Source: Thalassobius sp049116315 (lineage in GTDB: Bacteria > Pseudomonadota > Alphaproteobacteria > Rhodobacterales > Rhodobacteraceae). Taken from it: 64,000 nt of DNA. The stretch covers positions 186,001 through 250,000 of the forward strand of contig JAGDZD010000015.1 of NCBI GenBank assembly GCA_049116315.1, written 5' to 3'. Shown here piece after piece: positions 33,640-42,594 of the stretch (its first letter is position 1; the number at the start of each line of letters is the position of its first letter). The notes beneath the pieces are model-generated. The model saw nothing but the letters and a program-made list of their open reading frames with translations. It was not told the DNA's origin and ran no database searches. Made by a program: the position numbers and the translations under genes.

Positions 33640-34782
33640 ATGACTGACACAGTTAAAACAGCGGCAATCGCTATCGTTGGGTGCGGCTTTGTTGCGGATC
33701 TCTATATGAGATCACTCAACGCCTTTCCTGAAATCCGAGTCGTAGGTGTTTTTGACCTAGATGACGCACGGGCGCAAAGATTCTGCGCCTATTGGGACCT
33801 GCAAAAATTTGACAGCATTGTCAGTTTATTGGACGATTTGCCCTCAGACGGGGTGGTGTTGAACCTGACCAACCCTTCAGCGCATTACGCGGTGAACAGC
33901 GCCTGTTTGAACGCCGGCCACCACGTCTATTCGGAAAAACCTTTGGCCACAGAAATGGGTCAGGCGCGGGCTCTGCACGAATTGGCGGCCGCCAAGGGCC
34001 TTATGTTGGCCTCAGCCCCCTGCAGTGTCCTTGGAGAGGCCGCACAAACGCTGGCCCATGCGGTGCGCAGCGATGTCGCGGGCGCGCCACGTCTGATCTA
34101 TGCGGAATTGGACGATGGCTTTATCTCGCAGGCGCCGGTGCAAGATTGGCAAAGCGAAAGCGGTGCGCCTTGGCCCTATGAGGACGAGTTTCGGGTTGGC
34201 TGTACGCTGGAACATGCGGGCTATTATCTAAGCTGGCTGATTGCGATGTTTGGGACGGTGCGCACCGTTGTTGCGGCGTCGGGACAGGCTATTCCCGACA
34301 AATTGGGGGTTTCTGACGCGGCTGCGGACACTTCGGTGGGGATTTTGTTTTTTGAAAACGGCCCGATGGTGCGGCTGACATGTTCGATTGTGGCCCCGCA
34401 TGACCATCAGATTCGGGTGATTGGCGACAAGGGCATGCTGCGACTGGATAAAGCCTGGGACAACGCGGCTCCGGTAAAATTTTATAAACGTTTGCGCGTT
34501 CGGCGTCGTTTGATCGATATGCCCATTGGGCGACGGGTGCGTCTGAAAGGCCCAACGCATCCCAAAGTCAAACGGTGGGGAGCCGCAGCTATGAATTTTG
34601 CCCTTGGACCCGCAGAGATGCTGGCAGCCATTGCTGAGGATCGCCCCTGTCGGTTAAGTGCAGATTTTGCGCTGCATTTGAATGAGGTTACTTTGGCTAT
34701 ACAGAACGCAGGTGAACACGGCGGGTCACAAACGATGACCACAGGCTGTGCCCCAATGGAGCCGATGTCATGGGCCGTCTGA
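33640..34782 (+). CDS. Gfo/Idh/MocA-family oxidoreductase
   Basis: A 380-aa NAD(P)-dependent sugar dehydrogenase-like protein with an N-terminal Rossmann motif (AIAIVGCGFVADLY), the EKPLATEMGQ block and a C-terminal substrate domain containing CTLEHAGYYLSWLIAMFG. Such enzymes oxidise nucleotide or free sugars at C2, C3 or C4. It heads a five-gene plus-strand operon and overlaps the following epimerase by 13 bp. A related domain occurs in the fusion at 37958. Confidence 0.87.
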   Translation: MTDTVKTAAIAIVGCGFVADLYMRSLNAFPEIRVVGVFDLDDARAQRFCAYWDLQKFDSIVSLLDDLPSDGVVLNLTNPSAHYAVNSACLNAGHHVYSEKPLATEMGQARALHELAAAKGLMLASAPCSVLGEAAQTLAHAVRSDVAGAPRLIYAELDDGFISQAPVQDWQSESGAPWPYEDEFRVGCTLEHAGYYLSWLIAMFGTVRTVVAASGQAIPDKLGVSDAAADTSVGILFFENGPMVRLTCSIVAPHDHQIRVIGDKGMLRLDKAWDNAAPVKFYKRLRVRRRLIDMPIGRRVRLKGPTHPKVKRWGAAAMNFALGPAEMLAAIAEDRPCRLSADFALHLNEVTLAIQNAGEHGGSQTMTTGCAPMEPMSWAV

Positions 34783-35726
34783 AAATTTTGGTCACCGGAG
34801 CAACCGGTTATCTGGGTAAGCCAGCGGTCGCCAGTTGCTTGGCGGCGGGACATCATGTTGTCGCGGTGGTGCGTGACACTGAAAAATGCCCGTTTGAGTG
34901 GGACATTGATCAGCGGGTCACTGTTCTGGACACGGATCTGAATGCGCTCCCTGCTTTGCCTGACGGCATCGATGTGGTCATGCATCTTGCGGCATCGTTG
35001 TCTGGCGATGAAGCCCAGCAGATGCAGGACACTGTGCAGGCCACAGAACATCTCGTGTCCCTATGTCTAGAGCGGGCACCAGCGATTGTTTTGGCCAGCT
35101 CTTTGTCGGTTTACACTGGTCAGGCCGAGTTGGGCGTGGTGAGCGAACAAACTCAGCTTGAACCGCAACCGAAGTTCCGTGACGCCTATTGTCGGGCCAA
35201 GCTGCAGCAAGAAGCGATATGTGCGCAATACAGCGAAGCCACCGGGGCGGCGCTGGTGCGTTTGCGCATTGGCGCGATCTGGGGGCCGGATCGGTTGTGG
35301 AATGCACATTTGGGCGTTGGCATCGGACCAGCGCTGCTTGGCGCTGCAGGGCCGGGGGAAATTCCCCTGTGTCACGTCCGTCACGCAGCGCAGGCTTTGG
35401 CCTTGGCGGTTGCGCGGGCTGGTCAAGGAGAGACCGATATCGTGAATGTGGTGGACAGTGATCTGCCAAGTCGTAAGCGCTATCTGCAATCCCTTCAGGC
35501 AACGGGCTGGCCGCGAATGGTTCTACCTTTGCCGATTTCAGGACTGGCGACGCTGGCCAAGTTGACGGGCTCTCGACTGGGCTTTGGATTGCTGCGGTTG
35601 CCTGTTTTGCGGGCACGTTTGATGCCGCTTCAATATGACAACACGCGTTTGCGCGGTTTGGGATGGCGGGCCGAAGCATCCTTCAGCATCCTGATGGCCG
35701 AAGCGGTGGAGGCCTCTCGTGGATAA
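34770..35726 (+). CDS. NAD(P)-dependent epimerase/dehydratase (extended SDR)
   Basis: A 318-aa extended short-chain dehydrogenase with GATGYLGKPAV near the N-terminus, VVMHLAASLSGDEAQQ, and the active-site pair YCRAKLQQE (YxxxK). It probably makes or modifies a nucleotide sugar together with the oxidoreductase it overlaps. The C-terminal part (LPISGLATLAKLTGSRLGFG) carries a hydrophobic stretch, as in some polyprenyl-linked or membrane-associated SDRs. Substrate unknown. Confidence 0.85.
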   Translation: MGRLKILVTGATGYLGKPAVASCLAAGHHVVAVVRDTEKCPFEWDIDQRVTVLDTDLNALPALPDGIDVVMHLAASLSGDEAQQMQDTVQATEHLVSLCLERAPAIVLASSLSVYTGQAELGVVSEQTQLEPQPKFRDAYCRAKLQQEAICAQYSEATGAALVRLRIGAIWGPDRLWNAHLGVGIGPALLGAAGPGEIPLCHVRHAAQALALAVARAGQGETDIVNVVDSDLPSRKRYLQSLQATGWPRMVLPLPISGLATLAKLTGSRLGFGLLRLPVLRARLMPLQYDNTRLRGLGWRAEASFSILMAEAVEASRG

Positions 35727-36975
35727 GCCAACCAAGATCGCCTATCTGACCGGGGAATACCCGCGCGCGACGGACACGTTCATCCAGCGCGAAGTGGCGC
35801 AGCTGCGCACACAAGGCTTTGATGTGGCGACCTGCTCGATTCGTCGGACCGGTGTTGAGCATCTGGTTGGCCAAGAACAGCGCGCCGAAGCTGCAAAGAC
35901 CTTCTATGTGCTCAATGCGGCGGCCAAACCGCTGGTAAGTTTGAAGGCACATGTGCAGGCCCTGAAAACCCCTGGCCGTTATTTCAAGGCGTTAAAGCTG
36001 GCCCTAAAGCTGTCGCCCGGTGGTTTCAAGCCGACGCTGTTTCAACTGTTTTATTTTGCCGAAGCTGTGGTTTTGGCTCAGCAATTGCGCTCCTCTGGCG
36101 TGCAGCATCTTCACAATCATATTGCCAAGGCAAGTTGTACAGTTTCTTTGCTGTGCCAAGAGCTTAGCGGTATTCCCTATAGCTTTACCATGCATGGGCC
36201 GGATATCTTTTTTGAGCCAATTCACTGGCGGTTGGATGAAAAAATTGCACGGGCAAAATTTGTCGCCTGCATCAGCGATTTTTGCCGATCTCAGGGTATG
36301 TCCTTTGCCGACCGCACCCATTGGGACCGGATGCACATTGTGCACTGCGGCATCGAGCCATCGCGCTATGTGGGCGCTGCGAATCGGCAAGGAAATCATC
36401 TTTTGTTTGTTGGTCGCCTTGCGGCGGTCAAAGGTGTGCCGGTGTTTTTTGAGGCGCTACAATCCTTGATCCAAGAACGGCCCGACCTTTGTTTGACGTT
36501 GATCGGGGATGGTCCCGAACGGCAAGCCCTGGAACAGGAAGCGGCTGCGTTGGGTCTGACACAGAATGTTGAATTTGTTGGCTATAAATCGCAATCCGAA
36601 GTGGCAGAGATGTTGGCGCAGGTTGATGCGCTTGTCTTGCCCAGTTTCGCCGAAGGCGTGCCAGTTGTTTTGATGGAAGCCATGGCTGCGGGGATCCCTG
36701 TGGTCACCACGCAAATTGCGGGCATTCCCGAATTGGTAAGTGATGGCGAAAGCGGGTTTCTGGTTCCGCCGGGCGATGCTGACAGTTTGGCGACCGCGAT
36801 CACCGCTGTGCTCGAAGATCCGGCGCGTGCCGCGCAGATGGGGGCCAAGGGGCGGGCCAAGGTGCAGGCCGAGTTCAACATCGAAACCGAAGCGGCCTGG
36901 TTGGGGCACTTGGTGCAAAGCTATCTGGATGACACACCTCCCAACAGCAAACGACCCACGAGGACAGCGACATGA
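35719..36975 (+). CDS. Glycosyltransferase family 4
   Basis: A 418-aa GT-B enzyme starting at GTG 35719 within the end of the epimerase gene. The N-terminal acceptor domain includes YLTGEYPRATDTFIQREVAQ and IPYSFTMHGPDIFF; the C-terminal donor domain has LLFVGRLAAVKGVPVFFEAL and the EX7E motif in PSFAEGVPVVLMEAMAAGIP. Likely adds a sugar to the lipid-linked repeat unit on the cytoplasmic side. Confidence 0.9.
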   Translation: MDKPTKIAYLTGEYPRATDTFIQREVAQLRTQGFDVATCSIRRTGVEHLVGQEQRAEAAKTFYVLNAAAKPLVSLKAHVQALKTPGRYFKALKLALKLSPGGFKPTLFQLFYFAEAVVLAQQLRSSGVQHLHNHIAKASCTVSLLCQELSGIPYSFTMHGPDIFFEPIHWRLDEKIARAKFVACISDFCRSQGMSFADRTHWDRMHIVHCGIEPSRYVGAANRQGNHLLFVGRLAAVKGVPVFFEALQSLIQERPDLCLTLIGDGPERQALEQEAAALGLTQNVEFVGYKSQSEVAEMLAQVDALVLPSFAEGVPVVLMEAMAAGIPVVTTQIAGIPELVSDGESGFLVPPGDADSLATAITAVLEDPARAAQMGAKGRAKVQAEFNIETEAAWLGHLVQSYLDDTPPNSKRPTRTAT

Positions 36976-37943
36976 CAGCAACCGTCGGTGCCGTGGCGAT
37001 TGGGCGAAATGAAGGTGAACGTTTGGTTCGCTGTCTGAAAAGCCTGCGCGAACAGGTTGAGCACGTGGTCTATGTGGACAGTGGCTCTGCTGATGGGTCG
37101 GTGCAGGCGGCGCGGGATCTAGGGGTGGAGGTTGTTGAATTGGACACCTCTATTCCGTTCACCGCAGCACGGGCCCGCAATGCGGGCTATGCAGCGCTGA
37201 AAGAGTCCAGCGCGCCCGAATTCGTTCAATTTGTTGACGGGGATTGCGGGGTCGAACCGGATTGGATTCCGTCTGCTTTGGCGGAATTTGCCGCGCAAGA
37301 TGGGCTGGGCATTGTGACGGGCTGGCGCTCTGAGATCTATCCCGATGCCAGTATCTACAATGCTTTGGTGGATTTCGAATGGCACCGCCCTGCGGGCGAG
37401 ATTTTGGCCTGTGGCGGCGATATGATGGTGCGCTCTGCGGTGTTTGATGCGGTGGGCGGGTTCAACCCTTCGGTCATTGCCGCCGAAGATGATGAGTTTT
37501 GCACCCGTGTGCGCAAAGCCGGACATCGTGTGTTTCGCATCGGGGTCGCGATGACCCGCCATGATGCGGCAATGTCGACGTTTTCGCAGTGGTGGCAACG
37601 CGCCATTCGCAGCGGGCATGGCTTTGCTCAGGTGGGCGATTTGCACCCCGAGTATTTTCGCGCTGAAAAACGGCGTGTGGTCCTGTTTGGCGCGGTACTG
37701 CCGGCGATTGCACTGTCGGGCGCAGGCCTAACTGCGCTGTTGCCCTTGGCGGTTTTGGGTCTGTATGCCCTATCCTATTATCGCACAGTCAAAGGCCTAA
37801 CCGGCGATGGATTGTCGCAAAAAATGGCGCGCCATCAAGGGTTTTACCTGAGCCTGTCAAAGTTCCCCAATCTGATTGGGATGATCCGATATTATCTGCG
37901 TAAGTCGCGCGGCAGCGCTATGCGCATCATTGAGTATAAGTGA
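36972..37943 (+). CDS. Glycosyltransferase family 2
   Basis: A 323-aa GT-A transferase: AIGRNEGERLVRCLKSLREQ start, YVDSGSADGS, a DxD-like VDGDCG, and the acceptor-site block AAEDDEFCTRVRKAGHRVFR. Toward the C-terminus are two hydrophobic segments (VLFGAVLPAIALSGAGLTAL and LLPLAVLGLYALSYY), so the enzyme is probably membrane-anchored. It overlaps the GT4 gene by 4 bp. Confidence 0.88.
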   Translation: MTATVGAVAIGRNEGERLVRCLKSLREQVEHVVYVDSGSADGSVQAARDLGVEVVELDTSIPFTAARARNAGYAALKESSAPEFVQFVDGDCGVEPDWIPSALAEFAAQDGLGIVTGWRSEIYPDASIYNALVDFEWHRPAGEILACGGDMMVRSAVFDAVGGFNPSVIAAEDDEFCTRVRKAGHRVFRIGVAMTRHDAAMSTFSQWWQRAIRSGHGFAQVGDLHPEYFRAEKRRVVLFGAVLPAIALSGAGLTALLPLAVLGLYALSYYRTVKGLTGDGLSQKMARHQGFYLSLSKFPNLIGMIRYYLRKSRGSAMRIIEYK

Positions 37944-37957
37944 CGAAGGAGTCCCCC

Positions 37958-40051
37958 GTGACCCAAGCCCCTATCCGAGTAGGCATCATTGGCGCCGGTT
38001 ATATCGCAACCTGGCACGCAGATGCATTGCGCGCTGTTCCTGATGCGGAACTGGCCTGTATCTGTGATGTCTCGCTTGGCACCGCGCAAGACATGGGCGC
38101 TGCCTATGGCGTGCCTGCCTTTGGTTCGGTTGATGAGATGATTGCGGCCAAGGTGTGCGACGCTGTGCATATTTTGACGCCACCGCATTTGCACAAGGAC
38201 ATCGCCATCAATTGTATGCAGGCGGGGCTGCATTGTTTGGTCGAAAAGCCCGTTGCAGAATCTGCCGAGGAAACCCGTGAAATGGTCGCGGCCGCTGATG
38301 AGGCCGGGGTGCGGTTCTCAGCGGGCCACAATTTTCTGGGCCTCCCCTCCTATCTGCGCCTCAAATCCGCAATGAAGGCGGGCAAACTGGGGCGGGTGTC
38401 GGCCATCGAGGTGAATTGGTGTCTGCCGTTGGCACCACTGCGTTCCGGGCCTTACGGGCTTTGGTTGCTGCGTCAGGCTAAGAACCTGTTGCTTGAGCTT
38501 GGTCCGCATCCTTTTGCCTTTGCGGTTGATCTGTTGGGGCCGCTTGAGGTGCAGCATCTGGCGTTGGGCCAGCCGATCACGTTGCCCGGTGGCGCAGTGC
38601 GTCACCAGTCGTGGCGCATCTTAGCCAAGGCAGGCGATGTCGATGTGACCTTTAACCTGTCGATGGTTGAAACTCATGATGATCGCTCGATGTTGGTGCG
38701 GGGGTCTTCGGGTGTGGCGCGATTGGATTATGCCGCGGACACTTTGGTGACCTCGCAAGACAACGCTGCGGATTTGGTGCTGAACCCCTTCCTGAAACAA
38801 GTCTCCTTGGCGGGGCAACATCTGCGCGAAGCGGTGGTGAATGCGGGGCGGCAAGTGGTCTCGCTGAATCAAAAGTCGCCCTATGGCCTTAGCTTTCGTG
38901 GCACTGCAGGTGCCGTTTACAGCGCGCTGAAACAGGGCAACCCACAGGATCCACGCTATGGGGGCGCCGCCGCCGTCGATGTGATGCAGGCGATTGACGA
39001 TACTTTGGCGCTGATGCCGCCACCCGTCGAAGCCAAAGTGGTCGAGGGCACACCCAACCCCAAGGCTATGGTGATTGGCGGCACAGGTTTTATCGGGCGC
39101 AATTTAACCCGGACCTTGGTGGCGCGCGGCTATGACGTGCGGGTTCTTAGCCGGGGCAGCCATGGCCCCTTTGATGATATTGCGGACCATGTAGAAACCG
39201 TTGCGGTCTCGCTGCGCGATCTTGATGGGCTGACGCAGGCGATGAAGGGGGTGGACCTTGTGTTCAACCTTGCCAAGTCGATGGACAAGACGTGGGATGC
39301 GGCCTTGGAAAACGATGTTGGTGTCGCTGTGCGAATTGGCGAAGCCGCGCTGGCCGCAGACGTAAAGCGCCTGATCTACACTGGTACAATCGCCTCTTAC
39401 GATATGTCTGACCCAGAGCAGAAAATCACCGAAGACACGGATTTCGGAGAGATGGAAGAACGCAATCTCTATGCGCGCTCCAAAGCAGAATGCGAGAAAT
39501 GTTTGCTGGAAATGCACCGCGCCCGTGGCTTGCCTTTGGTGATTGCACGCCCGGGGATTGTCATTGGCGAAGGTGGACCGCTTCAGCATTGGGGCATTGG
39601 GCGCTGGCATGGCGCAGGTGCGGTGCGCATCTGGGGATCGGGGCGCAATACCTTGCCATTTGTTTTGGCGGATGATGTGTCCGATGCGCTGATCCGCATG
39701 GGGGAAACCGAGGCGGCCATTGGCGAATCGTTCAACCTGATCGGGGAGCCGATGATGACAGCGCGTGACTATTTTGATGCGATTCATCAGTCTTTGGATG
39801 CCAAGATCAAGGTGCGCTCTGGCAACCTGCAGGCCTTTTGGGCCGCTGATGCGGTCAAGTTTGTGCTGAAAACCAAAGTTTTGCGACGTTCAGGCGTGGT
39901 GCGCCCCTCATTGCAGGATTGGAAATCACGGGCGCATTATTCACCTTTCGTGAATGCGCATCCCAAAGATGTTCTGGGCTGGAAACCTGAAAGTGACCGG
40001 CAGGCCTTTATTCAACGTGGGATCGTTGAGGCCAACCTGTTTGGCCTTTGA
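37958..40051 (+). CDS. Fusion of Gfo/Idh/MocA oxidoreductase and NAD-dependent epimerase
   Basis: A 697-aa two-enzyme protein. Residues ~1-350 are a Gfo/Idh/MocA oxidoreductase (VGIIGAGYIATWHADALRAV; EKPVAES). Residues ~365-697 are an extended SDR with IGGTGFIGRNLTRTLVARG, an active-site Tyr/Lys pair in NLYARSKAECEKCL, and RPGIVIGEGG. The frame opens at GTG 37940, but AAGGAG is positioned for GTG 37958. The same two families occur as separate overlapping genes at the start of this operon. It may carry out two successive steps on one sugar nucleotide, or be a specialised duplicate. Confidence 0.85.
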   Translation: MTQAPIRVGIIGAGYIATWHADALRAVPDAELACICDVSLGTAQDMGAAYGVPAFGSVDEMIAAKVCDAVHILTPPHLHKDIAINCMQAGLHCLVEKPVAESAEETREMVAAADEAGVRFSAGHNFLGLPSYLRLKSAMKAGKLGRVSAIEVNWCLPLAPLRSGPYGLWLLRQAKNLLLELGPHPFAFAVDLLGPLEVQHLALGQPITLPGGAVRHQSWRILAKAGDVDVTFNLSMVETHDDRSMLVRGSSGVARLDYAADTLVTSQDNAADLVLNPFLKQVSLAGQHLREAVVNAGRQVVSLNQKSPYGLSFRGTAGAVYSALKQGNPQDPRYGGAAAVDVMQAIDDTLALMPPPVEAKVVEGTPNPKAMVIGGTGFIGRNLTRTLVARGYDVRVLSRGSHGPFDDIADHVETVAVSLRDLDGLTQAMKGVDLVFNLAKSMDKTWDAALENDVGVAVRIGEAALAADVKRLIYTGTIASYDMSDPEQKITEDTDFGEMEERNLYARSKAECEKCLLEMHRARGLPLVIARPGIVIGEGGPLQHWGIGRWHGAGAVRIWGSGRNTLPFVLADDVSDALIRMGETEAAIGESFNLIGEPMMTARDYFDAIHQSLDAKIKVRSGNLQAFWAADAVKFVLKTKVLRRSGVVRPSLQDWKSRAHYSPFVNAHPKDVLGWKPESDRQAFIQRGIVEANLFGL

Positions 40052-40157
40052 CGCAGTCGTGGCATAATTTGGCCTCTTTCTTAGGGTTTTATGAGACTTG
40101 GAATGAATTTGATTCGTGTGGGCGTCTGCTCGCACGTTGAGATCCGGGAAAGGCTCG

Positions 40158-41111
40158 ATGCCAAATCAGAAGAGAAAACATCGCCGTGCGAAGCAGCGCA
40201 ACGCCAAGAAACCTTCGGGGTTTCTGAGCGTGACGGGCATGCCTCAGCAGGAAATCGAAGCCCAAGAGCGTAATCTTAGGGCGGCGTTGGCGTGGGATAT
40301 CGAACCTGAAGAGGCAGACGTTTTACCCGAACCGATCGTATTGACCCAAGAGCAAGAGGCCGCACCAGAGGCGCCCGAGGAAGAGTTTGACCTTTGGCCA
40401 GAGCTGCTGAGCATGCCGGTGGATGCCCCGCGTCTGCGGCGCAACCTGATCATCACCGCCGCGCGCAAGGATCCGTCACACGCGGCCTTTGATGTGTTGC
40501 GGACGCGGCTGGTTCAGGCGCTTGGCGAAAACAACTGGCGTCGCGTGGCGATCACATCGCCAACGCGTGATTGCGGCAAAACCTTTGTGGCCGCCAATCT
40601 GGCCATTTCCCTGTCGCGCTACGAAAGCAGCCGGACCCTTTTGATGGATATGGACATGCGCAACCCAAGCGTGGCCAAAGCGCTGGGCGTGACCAATGTC
40701 GGCAGCATGGGCGACTATCTGCGTGGTCTGACACCCACCGAAGATCAGTTTCATATCTTTGATCAGAACACCCTAAATATCGGACCCAATTTGGCGATCG
40801 CGATGAACGACCGGGTTGAACCCTATGCAGGCGAGTTGCTGCAAGATCCTTTGACCGCGGAACGCTTGGAACAAATGGAAAAAGAGCTGCACCCGGATGT
40901 GGTTCTGTTCGATTTGCCGCCTGCATTGGCGAATGATGATGTCATCGCCTTTGACAGCAACTTTGATGGGTTGCTGATCGTGATTGATGGCACTCGCACC
41001 AGCGGGGCACAAGTTCAAGAAGTCATGCGACGTGTCGGACCATCGGTTCCGCTGCTTGGTGTGGTTTTGAACAAGGCCGAAGAAGCCACTGGCGACGAAT
41101 ACGGCTATTGA
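40158..41111 (+). CDS. BY-kinase-like (CpsD/CapB) exopolysaccharide ATPase
   Basis: A 317-aa protein with a basic N-terminal tail (PNQKRKHRRAKQRNAKK), a proline/glutamate-rich linker and a C-terminal MinD-like ATPase domain. Walker A is TSPTRDCGKT, with Pro in place of the first small residue; Walker A' is LLMDMDMRNPS; Walker B is VVLFDLPP. The tyrosine cluster expected of an autophosphorylating BY-kinase is reduced to two tyrosines (DEYGY). The cognate Wzz-like gene lies next to it in convergent orientation. ATG 40158 is preferred over codons farther upstream. Confidence 0.82.
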   Translation: MPNQKRKHRRAKQRNAKKPSGFLSVTGMPQQEIEAQERNLRAALAWDIEPEEADVLPEPIVLTQEQEAAPEAPEEEFDLWPELLSMPVDAPRLRRNLIITAARKDPSHAAFDVLRTRLVQALGENNWRRVAITSPTRDCGKTFVAANLAISLSRYESSRTLLMDMDMRNPSVAKALGVTNVGSMGDYLRGLTPTEDQFHIFDQNTLNIGPNLAIAMNDRVEPYAGELLQDPLTAERLEQMEKELHPDVVLFDLPPALANDDVIAFDSNFDGLLIVIDGTRTSGAQVQEVMRRVGPSVPLLGVVLNKAEEATGDEYGY

Positions 41112-41215
41112 TCCACCCGTGTCAGCGCGGATCTAGCAAACCTTTCATCTTACCCCAGAACTAAGAGCGGAAAGCGCCATCATTGCCCTGATTTCGGGAG
41201 CGGCGGCGCGAAGCG

Positions 41216-42436
41216 CTATAGCGACGCGAAGGACGCAAAGCGTTGGAACAGCCCGCGCCGTGGTTTGCTGAGCACTGGAATGATCACAACCGGGCGCACA
41301 TCAAGCTCTTTTTCAACCTGATGGCTGGTGCGCATCACTGGGCTGATCATTTCCAACATCAAAGCCAATCCAAATGCCCCCATGATCGAGGCAACCAACC
41401 CCGCCATGACGATCTTGAGTTTGCCCGAAGACACCGCATCGGTTGGCACCAGTGCGGTTTCCAAAACTTCAAACCGTTCAAATTGATCTTGGCTTTCAAG
41501 CTGCTGGGTCATCGCAGCCTCGTTGCGCCGGGCTGTGATCAGACGATACTCTTCCTGAAGCTGGGTGGTTTGGCGCTCCATCACATTGTGGATACGCTCG
41601 ACTTCGGGGGCGGCGGCCAAAGCGCGCTCAACATCTGCAATCCGGGATTCGACCAATGCCAATTGTTGGGTCAGCAATTCCGATTGCCGGGCACGCTCTT
41701 CGGCACGGACGCGGGCGTTATTGGTGCTCAGCTGAATGAACTGAGTCTCGATCTCTAGCTGTGACTGTTGCAGCCGGGTCAGCTGTTCGCGCTGGTCGGT
41801 GATGATCTGCGGCAGAGAGGCAGCATTGCGCTCTTTAAACCGGGCAAATTCCTGCTCCATTGCCGAAATTTCTTCGCTGACGCGGGCCTCTTCGGCGGTG
41901 AAAAAGGCCAGCGTTTGTGCGGCGCGGCTTTCACTGCGGTTTTTGCCTTCGACCAATGCCAAAGACAGGAATTCATTGGCCACATTTGCGGCGCTTTCGG
42001 GATTGCCCAACCGCGCAGTGATACGCAAGCCAGACGGTTGGCTGTCGGCGCGCCAGACGGTGGCTGGGTCTTGAATTTCGATGATCTGTACAGATTCACG
42101 CAGCAAATTGACCTTCTCAAGGTCGCTGAATTCACTCACCGCGGCAAACAGGTCGAATTTTTCGATCACAGTCAAAACGCTGTCGCGTGACATCAGTTTT
42201 TGTTCGATCAATTTCAAACGATTGCGATTGCTGGTGGGGACTGTGCTGGTGCCTTGCAGATTGGTGGTCACCTGAGAGGCTTCGATCTGAATCACCGCAG
42301 AAGCCTCATAGACCGAGGTGCGACCGCTGGCAAAAAGATACGCCATAGCCGTTCCGCAAATGACCGCCACGATCATGATCAGAGCGCGTCTTTGAAGAAT
42401 GCGTTTCAAACTGCCTAACGATTGCAAAGGATTCAT
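41216..42436 (-). CDS. Wzz/GNVR chain-length determinant (polysaccharide co-polymerase)
   Basis: A 406-aa inner-membrane protein with TM helices at both ends (ALIMIVAVICGTAMAYLFAS; KIVMAGLVASIMGAFGLALM) and a periplasmic coiled coil in between (for example ERARQSELLTQQLALVESRI). This is the PCP2 layout controlling chain length in Wzy-dependent export. ATG 42436 (MNPLQSLG) is preferred over a GTG 45 bp upstream. The cytosolic tail after TM2 is short (RPVVIIPVLSKPRRGLF) and would contact the ATPase encoded convergently at 40158. Confidence 0.85.
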   Translation of the reverse strand: MNPLQSLGSLKRILQRRALIMIVAVICGTAMAYLFASGRTSVYEASAVIQIEASQVTTNLQGTSTVPTSNRNRLKLIEQKLMSRDSVLTVIEKFDLFAAVSEFSDLEKVNLLRESVQIIEIQDPATVWRADSQPSGLRITARLGNPESAANVANEFLSLALVEGKNRSESRAAQTLAFFTAEEARVSEEISAMEQEFARFKERNAASLPQIITDQREQLTRLQQSQLEIETQFIQLSTNNARVRAEERARQSELLTQQLALVESRIADVERALAAAPEVERIHNVMERQTTQLQEEYRLITARRNEAAMTQQLESQDQFERFEVLETALVPTDAVSSGKLKIVMAGLVASIMGAFGLALMLEMISPVMRTSHQVEKELDVRPVVIIPVLSKPRRGLFQRFASFASL

Positions 42437-42518
42437 TTTGTATCCAATTTGGTCCTGCGATTGCGGTGCTCGGGTCACCACGATTGACTGCTAAGCTAAC
42501 AAATTTTGCGCAATTTTT

Positions 42519-42543
42519 CCACTAATTGACTCTGAATTGGTGG
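42519..42543. promoter_or_regulatory. Inverted repeat upstream of the Wzz-like gene
   Basis: CCACTAATT, seven bases, AATTGGTGG: a 9-bp inverted repeat with one mismatch, 83-107 bp upstream of the wzz ATG. About 30 bp away is TTGCCTTGTTTTT (42572-42584), which also occurs in the wecG/oxidoreductase divergent region (33585-33597). Together they suggest a regulated promoter. Confidence 0.3.
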
Positions 42544-42594
42544 AAACAATCTATTTCGAAAACTGTGCGCATTGCCTTGTTTTTGCCATATTTA

